Assembly (NCBI RefSeq): GCF_003096015.2
Contig: NZ_CP029185.2
Location: 464,501-528,500, forward strand
Origin: Limnobaculum parvum
GTDB lineage: Bacteria; Pseudomonadota; Gammaproteobacteria; Enterobacterales; Enterobacteriaceae
Direction: 5' to 3'
Length of the DNA stretch: 64,000 bases
How positions within the stretch are numbered: position 1 is the first letter of the stretch; every line of letters starts with the position of its first letter. The notes under the pieces are model-generated. The model searched no databases. It was not told the DNA's origin and saw only the letters and a list, made by a program, of their open reading frames with translations. This document shows positions 44,680 to 54,978 of the stretch, in pieces. The position numbers were made by a program, and so were the translations under genes.

Positions 44680-45300
44680 ATGACAAAGCCATCTTTTGAC
44701 AGCGTAGAATCACAGGCCAGCTACGGTATTGGACTGCAAGTTGGGCAACAGCTCCAGGAGTCTGGTTTAGAAGGGCTGGTACCAGAAGCGCTGTTAGCCG
44801 GTTTAACCGATGCTTTGCATGGCAACCATCCTTCGGTGCCAGTCGACGTTGTTCATCGCGCATTGCGTGAAATCCATGAGCGTGCCGATGAGGTTCGTCG
44901 TGAGAAGCAGGAAAAAATGGCCGAAGAAGGTGTTCGTTACTTAGAAGATAATGCTAAGCGTAGCGAAGTGAACAGCACCGAGTCTGGCCTACAGTTTGAA
45001 GTTCTGACTCAGGGTGAGGGTACGATCCCTTCTCGTCAGGATCGCGTTCGGGTTCATTATACCGGTAGCCTGATTGACGGTACGGTATTTGACAGTTCGG
45101 TTAAGCGCGGTGAACCTGCAGAGTTCCCGGTAAGCGGTGTGATCCCTGGTTGGATTGAAGCATTAACTCTGATGCCGGTGGGTTCCAAGTGGAAGTTAAC
45201 GATTCCTCAGCATTTGGCCTACGGCGAGCGTGGTGCTGGGGCTTCTATTCCGCCATTCAGTACGTTGGTGTTTGAAGTGGAATTACTGGATATCCTGTAA
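44680..45300 (+). CDS. fklB: FKBP-type peptidyl-prolyl isomerase FklB (FKBP22)
   Basis: 206 residues, equal to E. coli. The N-terminal helical dimerisation domain (ASYGIGLQVGQQLQESGLEG) is joined by a long helix to the FKBP domain with VRVHYTGSLIDGTVFDSS, VIPGWIEAL and HLAYGERGAG. No signal peptide, so cytoplasmic. The ATG follows CTGAGGAAACATA. Confidence 0.97.
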   Translation: MTKPSFDSVESQASYGIGLQVGQQLQESGLEGLVPEALLAGLTDALHGNHPSVPVDVVHRALREIHERADEVRREKQEKMAEEGVRYLEDNAKRSEVNSTESGLQFEVLTQGEGTIPSRQDRVRVHYTGSLIDGTVFDSSVKRGEPAEFPVSGVIPGWIEALTLMPVGSKWKLTIPQHLAYGERGAGASIPPFSTLVFEVELLDIL

Positions 45301-45327
45301 TCGATTCTGATTTATTCATGCGATGAG

Positions 45328-45360
45328 AAATGGCCGGGGCAATATGCTCCGGCCATTTTG
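45328..45360 (+). terminator. Rho-independent terminator after fklB
   Basis: AAATGGCCGG and CCGGCCATTT form a perfect stem with an 11-nt loop that itself contains GGCAATATGCT, followed by TG. Confidence 0.85.
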
Positions 45361-45440
45361 TTTATGGTAACAAACTGGCAATTATGTAAAAAATCGCTAA
45401 TCTGAATAGCCAGAATTATCGTCAGGAATGGGTGTTAGTT

Positions 45441-46217
45441 ATGTTGCAGGTATCTGAAACATTAGAAGCGATTTGCCTTTTGTCTCGTCAGGCTGGCGAG
45501 GCTATTTTACAGGTTTATCAGGGGGAGCAGCCGCTGGAAGCCCACATTAAGGCGGATAGCTCGCCGGTAACAGCCGCCGATCTGGCTGCCCATCGTGTTA
45601 TTGTTGATGGCCTAACTTTGCTAACGCCGGATATCCCGGTACTTTCTGAAGAATCCCCTCAGGAATGGGAAGAGCGATGCCACTGGCAGCGTTATTGGCT
45701 AGTTGATCCACTGGACGGTACCAAAGAGTTCTTAAACCGGAATGGTGAGTTTACCGTCAATATTGCGTTAATTGAACAGGGTATTCCGGTGATGGGTGTG
45801 GTGTATGCCCCGGTACCTGATGTGCTTTATGCGGCAGAGAACGCGTGTGCTTGGAAAGAGATTAAGGGAAGTCGGCAGGTGATTAAGCCTAAGTCGGCTT
45901 ATCCACCCAAAGTAGTTTGTAGTCGCTCACATCGGGATGAGCAATTGGAGCAATTTCTGACGTCATTAGGTGATTATGAGACAACTGCCGTTGGCTCTTC
46001 ACTGAAGTTCTGCCTGATAGCGGAAGGACATGCTCAAATCTATCCCCGTTTTGGACCAACCTGTATTTGGGATACGGCGGCAGGTCATGCGGTAGTTTTA
46101 GCGGTAGGGCTTCAAGTGAATAATTGGGATAATATTCCGCTTAACTATGCGCCAGCTCATACATTTCTTAATCCCGGGTTTTATGTATCAGCTAACCCCC
46201 GAAATAAATTAAGTTAG
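45441..46217 (+). CDS. cysQ: 3'(2'),5'-bisphosphate nucleotidase CysQ
   Basis: CysQ hydrolyses PAP to AMP during sulfate assimilation and salvage, avoiding PAP toxicity. It is an inositol-monophosphatase-fold enzyme. Metal-site motifs are SEES (near 72), DPLDGTKEF and WDTAAGHAV. The ATG at 45441 gives 258 residues, about 12 more than E. coli. A GTG at 45432 lies closer to AGGA at 45424 and is an alternative. Most extra length is at the C-terminus and N-terminus. Confidence 0.95.
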   Translation: MLQVSETLEAICLLSRQAGEAILQVYQGEQPLEAHIKADSSPVTAADLAAHRVIVDGLTLLTPDIPVLSEESPQEWEERCHWQRYWLVDPLDGTKEFLNRNGEFTVNIALIEQGIPVMGVVYAPVPDVLYAAENACAWKEIKGSRQVIKPKSAYPPKVVCSRSHRDEQLEQFLTSLGDYETTAVGSSLKFCLIAEGHAQIYPRFGPTCIWDTAAGHAVVLAVGLQVNNWDNIPLNYAPAHTFLNPGFYVSANPRNKLS

Positions 46218-46464
46218 TAAGAGTTAAATTTTACATAATTTATATTTTGTAGTTTTTAATTCGTATAATTTTGGTTTCTATCTTACAGTTATTGGTACTC
46301 ATCGGTTTATTGCTATTTGAGCATGTTATGTAAATAACGTTAAAGAGTCTATGAGTATCAAGAATAGTCGTGTTAACTAAGTGTGATAGCTAGCGCCACT
46401 AATGTGTTGTTCGGGTGGCCGGGCTATAGTGGCGTTAAGTCTCAATAATGATGGAGGACATGAA

Positions 46465-46671
46465 ATGAAAATCTTCCCTAGCTACAATCCACAACGGATT
46501 GCGCTATATGTGAAGGCTCTCTTCCGTGGCAGGCTCTACATCAAGGGTATTGGTGCATTTGAGTTTGATATGGGGAAAATTCTGCTTCCAAAAGTATGTG
46601 ATAAAATTCACTTCAATGTTATGGCGGAAGTCAATCGGGAAGTTCAGGAGCTACGCGCTGAATTTGCCTGA
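46465..46671 (+). CDS. ytfK: YtfK, small stringent-response effector (SpoT partner)
   Basis: 68 residues, the same length as E. coli YtfK, sharing FRGRLYIK, GAFEFD and GKIL. In E. coli YtfK binds SpoT and shifts it toward ppGpp synthesis on phosphate or fatty-acid starvation. The ATG at 46465 has GGAGG 8 nt upstream. The longer ORF from 46402 is unsupported. The 247 bp upstream are AT-rich and likely carry a regulated promoter. Confidence 0.93.
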   Translation: MKIFPSYNPQRIALYVKALFRGRLYIKGIGAFEFDMGKILLPKVCDKIHFNVMAEVNREVQELRAEFA

Positions 46672-46705
46672 GATTGAATGAACATTCACATTTTGTGTTA
46701 ACTTT

Positions 46706-46740
46706 GATGGCCATCCTGAACGGTGGCCATCTTGTTTTCT
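46706..46740. terminator. Terminator between ytfK and ytfL
   Basis: GATGGCCA and TGGCCATC form a perfect stem around a 10-nt loop, followed by TTGTTTTCT. It lies between convergent genes. Confidence 0.82.
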
Positions 46741-46753
46741 GAATAATGAATTT

Positions 46754-48091
46754 TTATTCAGTTTCTTTTGATTGCTTCTCTTTATTATCTTCCGATTGTG
46801 CCGCCAGATTGTCTTGCAAACGCGTCACTAAAAGCTGATCGATTTTGTAGCTATCGATATCAACCACTTCAAATTTATAGCCAAAGAATTTTACCGAGTC
46901 GGTACGCTTTGGAATCTTACGCAACATATACATCATGAAACCACCGATAGTTTCATAATTTTCTGACTGCGGAAATTCATCAATTGATAGTGCCCGCATG
47001 ACATCATCGATAGGCGTTACGCCGTCAACCAGCCATGAGCTTTCGTCACGCGCAACGATCTGTTCTTCCTGCCCTGGGCCAATCAGATCGCCCATTAGTG
47101 TGGTCATCACATCTTTTAGGGTGATGATGCCAACCACCAGTGCATATTCGTTAAGGATGACCGCAAAGTCTTCACCGGCAACTTTAAAGCTTTCCAGCGT
47201 TTCTGACAGCGTTAAGGTATCCGGGACAATCAGCGGGGTATGAATTTGAACGCCGCCTTTCAGCGTTAGGCTCTGATTACTCAGTACCCGAATCAGTAAG
47301 TCTTTGGAATCGACATAACCAATAATCTGATCGATGGAGCCATTACAGACTAAAAATTTTGAGTGAGGGTAGTTGGCAATTTTATCTTTAATTTCCGCCT
47401 CTTGTTCATCCAGCTCAAAATAGACTACGTGTTCACGAGCGGTCATGGAAGAAGGAACTGTTCTGGATTCCAGTTCGAACACATTCTCAATCAGTTCATG
47501 TTCTTGTTTACGTAATACCCCAGCCAGAGCACCGGCTTCGAATACGGCATATACATCGTCAGAGGTAATATTATCATTGCGGATCATTGGAACTTTAAAT
47601 AGGCGGCAAATTAGCGTCGCCATGCCATTAAAGAACCAAACCAGTGGGCGAAATAAGGCAATACAGAAGCGCATTGGATTGATAATCCGGATTGCGACTG
47701 CCTCCGGTGATGTCATGCCAATGCGTTTTGGCGTTAGGTCAGCAAACAGAATGAATAAGCTAGTAACAATAGAGAATGAAACGATAAATCCAAGTTGTTC
47801 TGAAAGTACGGGCTCCATAAAGCGGCTGAGGAAAGCGGCAACATAAGGTGAGAAAATAGAATCACCCACAATACCGCCCAGAATGGCTACGGCATTAATG
47901 CCTATTTGCACCACGGTAAAGAAAACGCCAGGGGTTGCCTGTAGTTCCAGTACGCGAGCTGCATTAATATTGCCTTCATCTACCAGCATTTTCAGCCTCA
48001 TTTTTCTTGAGGCGGCGAGAGAGATCTCGGCAAAAGAGAAGAACGCACTTATCGCGATCAACAAAATAATCAGTAATAGACTGTTTAACAT
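46754..48091 (-). CDS. ytfL: CNNM/CorC-family membrane protein YtfL
   Basis: 445 residues, close to E. coli YtfL (447). An N-terminal DUF21/CNNM membrane domain with about four helices (LLLIILLIAISAFFSFAEISLA) is followed by two CBS domains (about 205-330) and a CorC_HlyC domain (NYETIGGFMMYMLRKIPKRTD). In E. coli YtfL has been linked to cadaverine/putrescine export and low-pH growth. It probably acts in ion or polyamine efflux. Confidence 0.94.
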   Translation of the reverse strand: MLNSLLLIILLIAISAFFSFAEISLAASRKMRLKMLVDEGNINAARVLELQATPGVFFTVVQIGINAVAILGGIVGDSIFSPYVAAFLSRFMEPVLSEQLGFIVSFSIVTSLFILFADLTPKRIGMTSPEAVAIRIINPMRFCIALFRPLVWFFNGMATLICRLFKVPMIRNDNITSDDVYAVFEAGALAGVLRKQEHELIENVFELESRTVPSSMTAREHVVYFELDEQEAEIKDKIANYPHSKFLVCNGSIDQIIGYVDSKDLLIRVLSNQSLTLKGGVQIHTPLIVPDTLTLSETLESFKVAGEDFAVILNEYALVVGIITLKDVMTTLMGDLIGPGQEEQIVARDESSWLVDGVTPIDDVMRALSIDEFPQSENYETIGGFMMYMLRKIPKRTDSVKFFGYKFEVVDIDSYKIDQLLVTRLQDNLAAQSEDNKEKQSKETE

Positions 48092-48235
48092 AATTTATCC
48101 GCAGTTATATCGGAAATAGACTTTAACGTTGAGTACTCTGAACGAGTAAAAAGGGTAACGAATGACATGGACCGACGGGCTTTAGTCCATCATCATTAGT
48201 TAGTATAACAGTTGGTTAACGCTTGTCATATGCCT

Positions 48236-48874
48236 TTAAATTTCGGGTGGCAGACAAACACCAATACCTCCTAGGTTACAATAACCGTTAGGGTGCTTCG
48301 CCAGATACTGTTGGTGTTCATCTTCAGCAAAATAGAAAGGCTTAGCCATAGTGATTTCAGTAGTGATATGTCGAGTGTCCTTGGCGTCGCTCATGGCTTT
48401 AGTAAACGTTTTTTCGCTATCCAACGCCTGCTGCAATTGCTCAGGTGTGGTTGCATAGATAGCTGAACGGTATTGGGTACCGATATCATTTCCCTGTCGC
48501 ATTCCCTGAGCCGGGTCGTGATTTTCCCAAAACAGTTTGAGTAAATCGGTATAGCTGATAATCGATGGATCAAAAACGATGTTTACTGCTTCAGCATGTC
48601 CGGTTTGCCCACTGCAAACTTCGCGATAGGTTGGATTAGGCGTGATGCCACCGCTATATCCTGCCGCGGTGCTATATACCCCCGCTTGTTGCCAAAACAA
48701 ACGCTCTGCTCCCCAAAAGCAACCCATTGCGAAAATTGCTACGGACATACTTTTCGGCATATCGGTCATGGATGAGTTTAAAACCAAATGCTTAGAGGCA
48801 ACTTTCATTGATATATCTCTACCGGGAAGGGCATTTTCTGGCGAGATTAGCGCCAATATATTCGTCGGTAACAT
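48236..48874 (-). CDS. msrA: Peptide methionine-S-sulfoxide reductase MsrA
   Basis: MsrA repairs S-Met sulfoxide. The catalytic Cys is in AIFAMGCFWGAERLFW. Recycling Cys residues lie near the C-terminus (NGYCNLGGIGVCLPPEI). The start is the ATG at 48872-48874 with GGAG upstream, giving 212 residues as in E. coli. The frame extends to 48943 but that part is unlike the family. It is divergent from tamA, as in E. coli. Confidence 0.97.
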   Translation of the reverse strand: MLPTNILALISPENALPGRDISMKVASKHLVLNSSMTDMPKSMSVAIFAMGCFWGAERLFWQQAGVYSTAAGYSGGITPNPTYREVCSGQTGHAEAVNIVFDPSIISYTDLLKLFWENHDPAQGMRQGNDIGTQYRSAIYATTPEQLQQALDSEKTFTKAMSDAKDTRHITTEITMAKPFYFAEDEHQQYLAKHPNGYCNLGGIGVCLPPEI

Positions 48875-49047
48875 AATTTTTCTCCGAGTGTTTTTATCAA
48901 GATGAGTTAAGCCAGTTGTATCTGAATCAATCTTTACCGACAATATACAAGTAATTAACAGGGTATGAGATAAAGCATACCTAGTCTAAACTTTTACTAC
49001 GTTGTTAATCATTGTAGTAAATCAGATAGATTCTTTTAGGAGTTGTA

Positions 49048-50793
49048 GTGCCTCAATCACGATACAAAGTATTTTACCTATTGTTGCCCTTTATGCTGGT
49101 GGTGTCATCGGCAAAAACGGCGGGACTGAGTCTGGAGGTAAAAGGGTTAAGTGGTGATTTGGAGGCAAATGTCGAGGCGTTACTTTCAACTATTCCCGAA
49201 GAAGAAATATCCGACAATCCCCGTTTTACCCGTCAGGTAGAAGAAACTATCCGTAAAGGGCTACGGGCTAAAGGCTACTACGATCCTGAAATTAAATTTG
49301 ATGTTATTCCGTCTGGCCTAGCACTAAAACCCACACTGACCGCCACCGTAACACCGGGAGAACCGGTACTTATTGAACAAACTAATATAAATATCACTGG
49401 TCAGGCGAAAAGCGATGAGTTCTATATCGATCTGTTGAAAAAGGATGTTCCTGCAAAAGGAACGATTCTCGATCATGGTACTTATGACGGCTTTAAGGAT
49501 TCGCTCTCTGGGCTGGCCATCCGCCGAGGTTTTTTCGATGCTAGCATTGAGCGAAGTCAATTAGGGGTAGCGGCCGAGCTCCATCAGGCTTTCTGGGATA
49601 TCGATTTTAATAGTGGCGATCGTTATCGCTTTGGTAAAGTCACCTTTATAGGTTCACAGATTCGTGATGACTACCTGCAGAATCTGATCCCGTTCAAAGA
49701 GGGGGAATATTATACTTCTGCCCAGCTTTCTGAACTGAATCGTCGCCTGTCATCAACCAACTGGTTTAACAGTGTGGTGGTCTCACCTAATTTTGACGGG
49801 ATATATGGCGATAAGCTATTACCGCTGGAAGGTGTTCTTTCTCCAAGAACACAAAATATTATTGAGCTCGGTGGCGGTTATTCCACTGATATCGGCCCCC
49901 GAGTTAAAGCCAACTGGAAGAAGCCGTGGATTAACGATCGCGGTCATAGTTTGGATACCGGTATCAGCCTGTCGGCGCCAGAGCAAGTTCTTGATTTTAG
50001 TTATAAGATTCCATTACAGAAAAGCCCGTTAGAGCAGTATTACCTGTTGCAATCGGGCTATAAACATGAAGATCAAAACGATACTAAATCCAGTTCAGGG
50101 ATGTTTAACGTCGCCCGATATTGGGACAGCACTGACGGTTGGCAGCGTTCAGTGAACTTGCGTTGGAGTTTAGACAACTTTACTCAGGGTTCCGTCACTA
50201 ATACCACTATGCTGCTCTATCCCGGCGTTAGTCTTAACCGAACTCGCCAACGAGGCGGCCTAATGCCCATGTGGGGCGATAGCCAACGTTATTCCTTAGA
50301 CGTGTCGGAAACCATCTGGGGCTCTGATGTGGATTTTGCGGTGGTTCAGGCGCAAAACGTTTGGATCCGTTCTTTGTGGGATAAGCACCGTTTTATTGCC
50401 AGAGGTAATTTGGGTTGGATAGAAACGGGTGATTTCAGCAAAGTGCCTCCTTCATTACGCTTTTTTGCCGGTGGCGATCGCAGTATCCGAGGTTATAAGT
50501 ATAAATCTCTCTCGCCAAAAGACGATGATGGCAAACTGACTGGGGCATCCAAGCTGGCGACCGGATCGTTGGAATATCAGTACAACGTCAGTGGAAACTG
50601 GTGGGCCGCTGCCTTTGCTGATGGCGGTGATGCAGTGAATAAACTGGATGATTACACCTTTAAGAAAGGGGCCGGTGTTGGAGTTCGCTGGGCTTCTCCG
50701 ATAGGGCCGATTAAGTTGGATGTCGCGACCCCTATTGGGGATAGCGATAAGCATGGTATGCAAATTTACATCGGTTTAGGGCCAGAACTATGA
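49048..50793 (+). CDS. tamA: Translocation and assembly module outer-membrane subunit TamA
   Basis: TamA is an Omp85 protein that, with TamB, assembles some autotransporters and moves phospholipids to the outer membrane. A signal peptide (KVFYLLLPFMLVVSSAKTAG) is followed by three POTRA domains (about 25-265) and a 16-strand barrel. The GTG at 49048 has TAGGAG 5 nt upstream. The length is 581, versus 577 in E. coli. Its stop overlaps the tamB start (ATGA, 50790-50793). It may help insert the autotransporter at 37.7-41.2 kb. Confidence 0.96.
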   Translation: MPQSRYKVFYLLLPFMLVVSSAKTAGLSLEVKGLSGDLEANVEALLSTIPEEEISDNPRFTRQVEETIRKGLRAKGYYDPEIKFDVIPSGLALKPTLTATVTPGEPVLIEQTNINITGQAKSDEFYIDLLKKDVPAKGTILDHGTYDGFKDSLSGLAIRRGFFDASIERSQLGVAAELHQAFWDIDFNSGDRYRFGKVTFIGSQIRDDYLQNLIPFKEGEYYTSAQLSELNRRLSSTNWFNSVVVSPNFDGIYGDKLLPLEGVLSPRTQNIIELGGGYSTDIGPRVKANWKKPWINDRGHSLDTGISLSAPEQVLDFSYKIPLQKSPLEQYYLLQSGYKHEDQNDTKSSSGMFNVARYWDSTDGWQRSVNLRWSLDNFTQGSVTNTTMLLYPGVSLNRTRQRGGLMPMWGDSQRYSLDVSETIWGSDVDFAVVQAQNVWIRSLWDKHRFIARGNLGWIETGDFSKVPPSLRFFAGGDRSIRGYKYKSLSPKDDDGKLTGASKLATGSLEYQYNVSGNWWAAAFADGGDAVNKLDDYTFKKGAGVGVRWASPIGPIKLDVATPIGDSDKHGMQIYIGLGPEL

Positions 50794-53700
50794 GGATGAA
50801 GTGGATTAAACGAGTTCTGATTGCTCTGTTACTGTTAATCTTGCTGCTGTGTGGCGCGCTGGCCTGGCTCTTGGGAACCCAGAACGGATTGCATTTTGTA
50901 CTTAATCAGGCACCCCGGCTGGTATCAGGATTGCAAATTGGCAACGTTGAGGGTGGATGGCGTGATTTGACGTTGTCGAAAGTGAGTTATGTCATGCCCG
51001 GTATCGATGTTGGTGTCGGTGAATTTCATTTGTCGGTGAATCTGGATTGTATCTCCGAGAAGAAAATTTGTGTTAATGCCATTACCGCCACAGACGTTGA
51101 TGTTAAGGTTAATACCAGCCAGATCCCATTGTCTGATGTTCTTGACGATCCAGCAAGCCAACCGGTTACGGATATTCAGACGCCTTATCCCATTGCGCTT
51201 AACCTGCTTCGTTTAAATAACGTCAAGGTTACCGTTGATGATATTGCCATTAGCTTGAATGAGTTCCGCAGCGCAGCTAACTGGCAGCAGCGTGAAGTAT
51301 CTATCCTTCCAACCACGATTCGCCAATTATTGGTGGTGTTACCGACGTCGTCTGAACCGGCACCTGCTCCGACTGGTACACAGCAAACCACCGGAGAGAT
51401 GCTGAAGCAACTGTTCGCCGAGCCTCTACTGGCATCATTGCCGGAAGTACCTTTGCCGATGGATTTCAATCTGCCAAGTTTGATTGGTGAAGATTTGCGC
51501 CTGGCTGGAAGTACACCAATACAGATAGATCGTTTGGCGCTACAGGCCGTTAGCAAAGAGTCCCATATTCAGATTCAGTCATTAAAAGTGAATGCACCAG
51601 AGGGCATTGCTGCACTGGTGGGTGACGTCACAATGCATGGTAACTGGCCGGTGAATCTTACGCTCAACGGTACGGTAAATGACCCTTCCCTAAAAGGCGA
51701 GAAAGTTAAGTTAGTTGTGAGTGGCGAAGTTACTGACCGGTTAACTGTCTATCTCAATGCGTCTGGCCCGGTTAGTGCCCAGCTAAAAGCAGAAACCGAG
51801 TTAGCAACCGCAGGATTACCGCTTGCACTAACGTTGGAAAGTAAGCAGGTACGTTGGCCGCTGATGGGAAAAACCGATTATAAAGTTAATGATACTCGCT
51901 TACGCTTGACAGGAAAGGCAACTGATTACGCGCTGTCTTTACGTTCAGCCGTTGAAGGAACCGATATTCCTCCTGCTAATGTGCAGGTTGATGGTAAAGG
52001 CAATATTCAACAGTTCAATTTATCGCGTTTGCGTTTGAATGCTTTACAAGGCAAGGCCGAGATGAATGGCGTTGTTGACTGGAGTAACGCCATAAGTTGG
52101 CGCTCATTGTTAACCCTTGATGGTATCAATACGGTAAAACAATGGCCCGAATGGCCAGTCAGCCTCAACGGGAAAGTGAGCACTAAAGGCAGCTTGAATG
52201 GTGGAAGCTGGCAGGTTGATGTGTCGGAGCTTAATCTGAATGGTCAGGTGAAGCAAAACCGCCTGAGTGCCTCGGGATCGTTAAAAGGGAATGACGCCGG
52301 TCAGTGGGTTATTCCTGGTATTAATCTGGTACTGGGTCCTAATACACTCGATGTTAAAGGGGATCTGGCTGACAAATGGGTGTTAGATGCTGATATTGAT
52401 GCACCTAAGCTGACAGGAATGCTACCGGGATTAAGCGGTGTCGCTAAGGGTACAGTGAAACTCAGAGGAAATGCCAAAGCCCCTCAACTGTTGGCCGATG
52501 TAACAGCAAATGGTTTAGGCTGGCAGGATATGCAGATCGCTAAGGTTACTTTGAACAGCGATATCACCTCAGAATCACAGGTAAAAGGAATTCTGACATT
52601 AGCCATAAGCGGTTTGAAACAGGGCGACTTAAATGTCAGCCAACTGAATCTTGATGCAGAGGGGAGTGAAACTAAGCATCATCTTAAGCTGAATATTGAT
52701 GGTAAACCGGTCTCTGGTCAGTTGGCATTATCCGGTAGTTTTGATCGGGCCAGCGAGCATTGGAAAGGCGTGTTGGGTAATACCCGATTCGATACCCCTG
52801 TTGGTGAATGGAAAACTTCGCAAGATGTTGCGTTGGATTATCGTAACGCACAGCAAACCATCAGTATTGGTTCTCACTGCTGGCGTAACCCGAATGCTGA
52901 ACTTTGTGTACCAAAAACCATAGAAGCAGGGCCAACGGGTCAGGCTTCCATTGTGCTTAGCCGTTTTGACTTAGCCATGTTGTCCCCATTACTGGATAGA
53001 GACACTAAAGCCAAAGGGGTATTTAGCGGTAATGCTGATATCAGTTGGAAAGCAAACGGTGGATTGCCTCAGGCAAAAGTACAGTTGAAAGGGGATGGGG
53101 TAGCCGTAACCCAAATTGTTAATGGCCGTCCATTGCCTATGGTGTTGGATGATATGAAGCTGGATGCTAACCTGACGGGGAATCGTGCTCAGCTTAACTG
53201 GCTGATGAAAATAGCGAATAACGGCAGCTTTAACGGCAATATTCAGGTGAATGACCCGCAAAACAGCCGCAGCTTGTCCGGTAATGTGAAAATTGATGCA
53301 CTTTCTCTCGCATTGTTAAAGCCGGTACTGCTGAGTAGTGAAAAAGCGGATGGCCTGTTGAATGCTAATTTAAGTTTATCCGGCAATGCGCAAAACCCCA
53401 AAATTTCTGGCCCTCTGGTACTTGATCAACTGAAGTTGAATACCCAGATGATCCCTCTGACGGTTAAAGATGGTCGTATTGCTCTGAACTTCAATGGTAC
53501 CAGCTCTGAACTAACCGGCCTTATCCAGACAGAGAAAGGTTCATTGAGTCTTGGGGGAAATGCAGACTGGCGTCAAATTGATGCATGGCGAGCATCAATC
53601 ACGGCAAAAGGCGACCGGATTCGCATTTCTATGCCACCAACCGTGTTGCTTGATGTGTCTCCTGATATTGTTTTTGAGGCAACACCTCAATTGCTGACAT

Positions 53701-54542
53701 TAAACGGTTCTGTCGGTGTGCCGTGGGCTAGGATCTCAGTAGAAGAGATACCTGAAAGTGCTACGGGTGTCTCTTCTGATGAAGTGATGCTGGACAAACA
53801 GCTAAAACCGATTGAAGCCAGAACCACATCAATACCAATTAATAGCAATTTAGTTATTCATATCGGTAATAACGTTGCAATTAATGCATTTGGTTTGAAA
53901 GCACGTTTACAGGGTGATTTAAAAGTTGCTCAGGATAAAAAAGGGCTAGGCTTAAACGGTCAGGTTAATATTCCAGACGGTTCTTTTCGCGCTTATGGGC
54001 AGGATTTGGTGATTCGTAAAGGTCAAATTCTGTTTGCCGGAGCAGCCGATCAGCCAATGTTGAATCTGGAAGCTATTCGTAATCCTGATGCGACAGAGAA
54101 TGATGTTACCGCGGGGGTTCGCGTTACCGGGCTTGCCAGTGAACCGAAAGTAGAGATTTTCTCCGATCCGGCAATGTCACAGGAACAGGCGCTATCTTAT
54201 CTGCTCAGGGGGCAGGGGCTGGACAGTGGTGGTGGTGACAGTGATATGATGACTTCGATGCTGATTGGAATAGGCGTTGCCAAGAGCGGTAAACTGGTTG
54301 GACAGATCGGTGAAGCTTTTGGCGTTAAAAATTTATCACTGGATACGCAAGGCGTTGGCGACAGCTCTTCTGTTGTTGTGAGTGGCTATATTATGCCAGG
54401 CTTACAGGTAAAATATGGTGTAGGGATTTTTGACTCGCTGGCAACATTAACTTTACGCTATCGGCTGATACCAAAATTGTATCTTGAAGCGGTGTCTGGC
54501 ATCGATCAGGCGTTGGATTTGCTTTATCAGTTTGAGTTTTGA
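50790..54542 (+). CDS. tamB: Translocation and assembly module inner-membrane subunit TamB
   Basis: TamB is an AsmA-like bridge protein with a long hydrophobic groove that spans the periplasm and contacts TamA. The product has 1250 residues. An N-terminal signal anchor (VLIALLLLILLLCGALAWLL) is followed by a very long repetitive beta-taco region and a C-terminal DUF490 domain (DLVIRKGQILFAGAADQPML; ends YQFEF). It is translationally coupled to tamA. Confidence 0.97.
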   Translation: MRMKWIKRVLIALLLLILLLCGALAWLLGTQNGLHFVLNQAPRLVSGLQIGNVEGGWRDLTLSKVSYVMPGIDVGVGEFHLSVNLDCISEKKICVNAITATDVDVKVNTSQIPLSDVLDDPASQPVTDIQTPYPIALNLLRLNNVKVTVDDIAISLNEFRSAANWQQREVSILPTTIRQLLVVLPTSSEPAPAPTGTQQTTGEMLKQLFAEPLLASLPEVPLPMDFNLPSLIGEDLRLAGSTPIQIDRLALQAVSKESHIQIQSLKVNAPEGIAALVGDVTMHGNWPVNLTLNGTVNDPSLKGEKVKLVVSGEVTDRLTVYLNASGPVSAQLKAETELATAGLPLALTLESKQVRWPLMGKTDYKVNDTRLRLTGKATDYALSLRSAVEGTDIPPANVQVDGKGNIQQFNLSRLRLNALQGKAEMNGVVDWSNAISWRSLLTLDGINTVKQWPEWPVSLNGKVSTKGSLNGGSWQVDVSELNLNGQVKQNRLSASGSLKGNDAGQWVIPGINLVLGPNTLDVKGDLADKWVLDADIDAPKLTGMLPGLSGVAKGTVKLRGNAKAPQLLADVTANGLGWQDMQIAKVTLNSDITSESQVKGILTLAISGLKQGDLNVSQLNLDAEGSETKHHLKLNIDGKPVSGQLALSGSFDRASEHWKGVLGNTRFDTPVGEWKTSQDVALDYRNAQQTISIGSHCWRNPNAELCVPKTIEAGPTGQASIVLSRFDLAMLSPLLDRDTKAKGVFSGNADISWKANGGLPQAKVQLKGDGVAVTQIVNGRPLPMVLDDMKLDANLTGNRAQLNWLMKIANNGSFNGNIQVNDPQNSRSLSGNVKIDALSLALLKPVLLSSEKADGLLNANLSLSGNAQNPKISGPLVLDQLKLNTQMIPLTVKDGRIALNFNGTSSELTGLIQTEKGSLSLGGNADWRQIDAWRASITAKGDRIRISMPPTVLLDVSPDIVFEATPQLLTLNGSVGVPWARISVEEIPESATGVSSDEVMLDKQLKPIEARTTSIPINSNLVIHIGNNVAINAFGLKARLQGDLKVAQDKKGLGLNGQVNIPDGSFRAYGQDLVIRKGQILFAGAADQPMLNLEAIRNPDATENDVTAGVRVTGLASEPKVEIFSDPAMSQEQALSYLLRGQGLDSGGGDSDMMTSMLIGIGVAKSGKLVGQIGEAFGVKNLSLDTQGVGDSSSVVVSGYIMPGLQVKYGVGIFDSLATLTLRYRLIPKLYLEAVSGIDQALDLLYQFEF

Positions 54543-54544
54543 TT

Positions 54545-54892
54545 ATGCGAATTATTGTTTATGGTAGTTTACGACGGGGTCAGGGTAATAGTCACTGGAT
54601 GACAAACGCCCAGTGGCTTGGTGAATATCGCATTGCTGGCTACGAGCTGTATGATTTAGGGCATTACCCTGCTGTAATTAAAGGTGAAGGAGAGATCGAT
54701 TGCGAGGTTTATCGCATCGATTCATCTATTCTGGCTGAGCTTGATGAGTTGAAAAACGATACGCGGGACTATAAGAGAGAGTTGGTTAAAACGCCTTATG
54801 GCAGTGCCTGGATGTATTTATATCTGCATTCAGTTGACGGGTTAAAGCGTATTGATAGCGGTGATTGGGTTCATCGTAAAGATGATGAATAA
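54545..54892 (+). CDS. ytfP: Gamma-glutamylcyclotransferase-family protein YtfP
   Basis: 115 residues. The GGCT fold signature IIVYGSLRRGQGNSHWM and GEIDCEVYRID are clear. The E. coli structure is known but the substrate is not. I chose the ATG at 54545. A TTG at 54539, overlapping the tamB stop, would add two residues. It follows tamAB, as in E. coli. Confidence 0.93.
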   Translation: MRIIVYGSLRRGQGNSHWMTNAQWLGEYRIAGYELYDLGHYPAVIKGEGEIDCEVYRIDSSILAELDELKNDTRDYKRELVKTPYGSAWMYLYLHSVDGLKRIDSGDWVHRKDDE

Positions 54893-54930
54893 TTCATGCT
54901 AGGTGTTATTTGTCACCAAGAAATGACTAC

Positions 54931-54960
54931 AAAAAAGAGCGCTAATTAGCGCTCTTTTTA
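54931..54960. terminator. Bidirectional terminator between ytfP and ppa
   Basis: AAAAAAGAGCGC and GCGCTCTTTTT form a perfect stem around TAATTA with A and T tracts on both sides. It can end both convergent transcripts. Confidence 0.93.
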
Positions 54961-54978
54961 CGTTGATTAAAAGCTGTA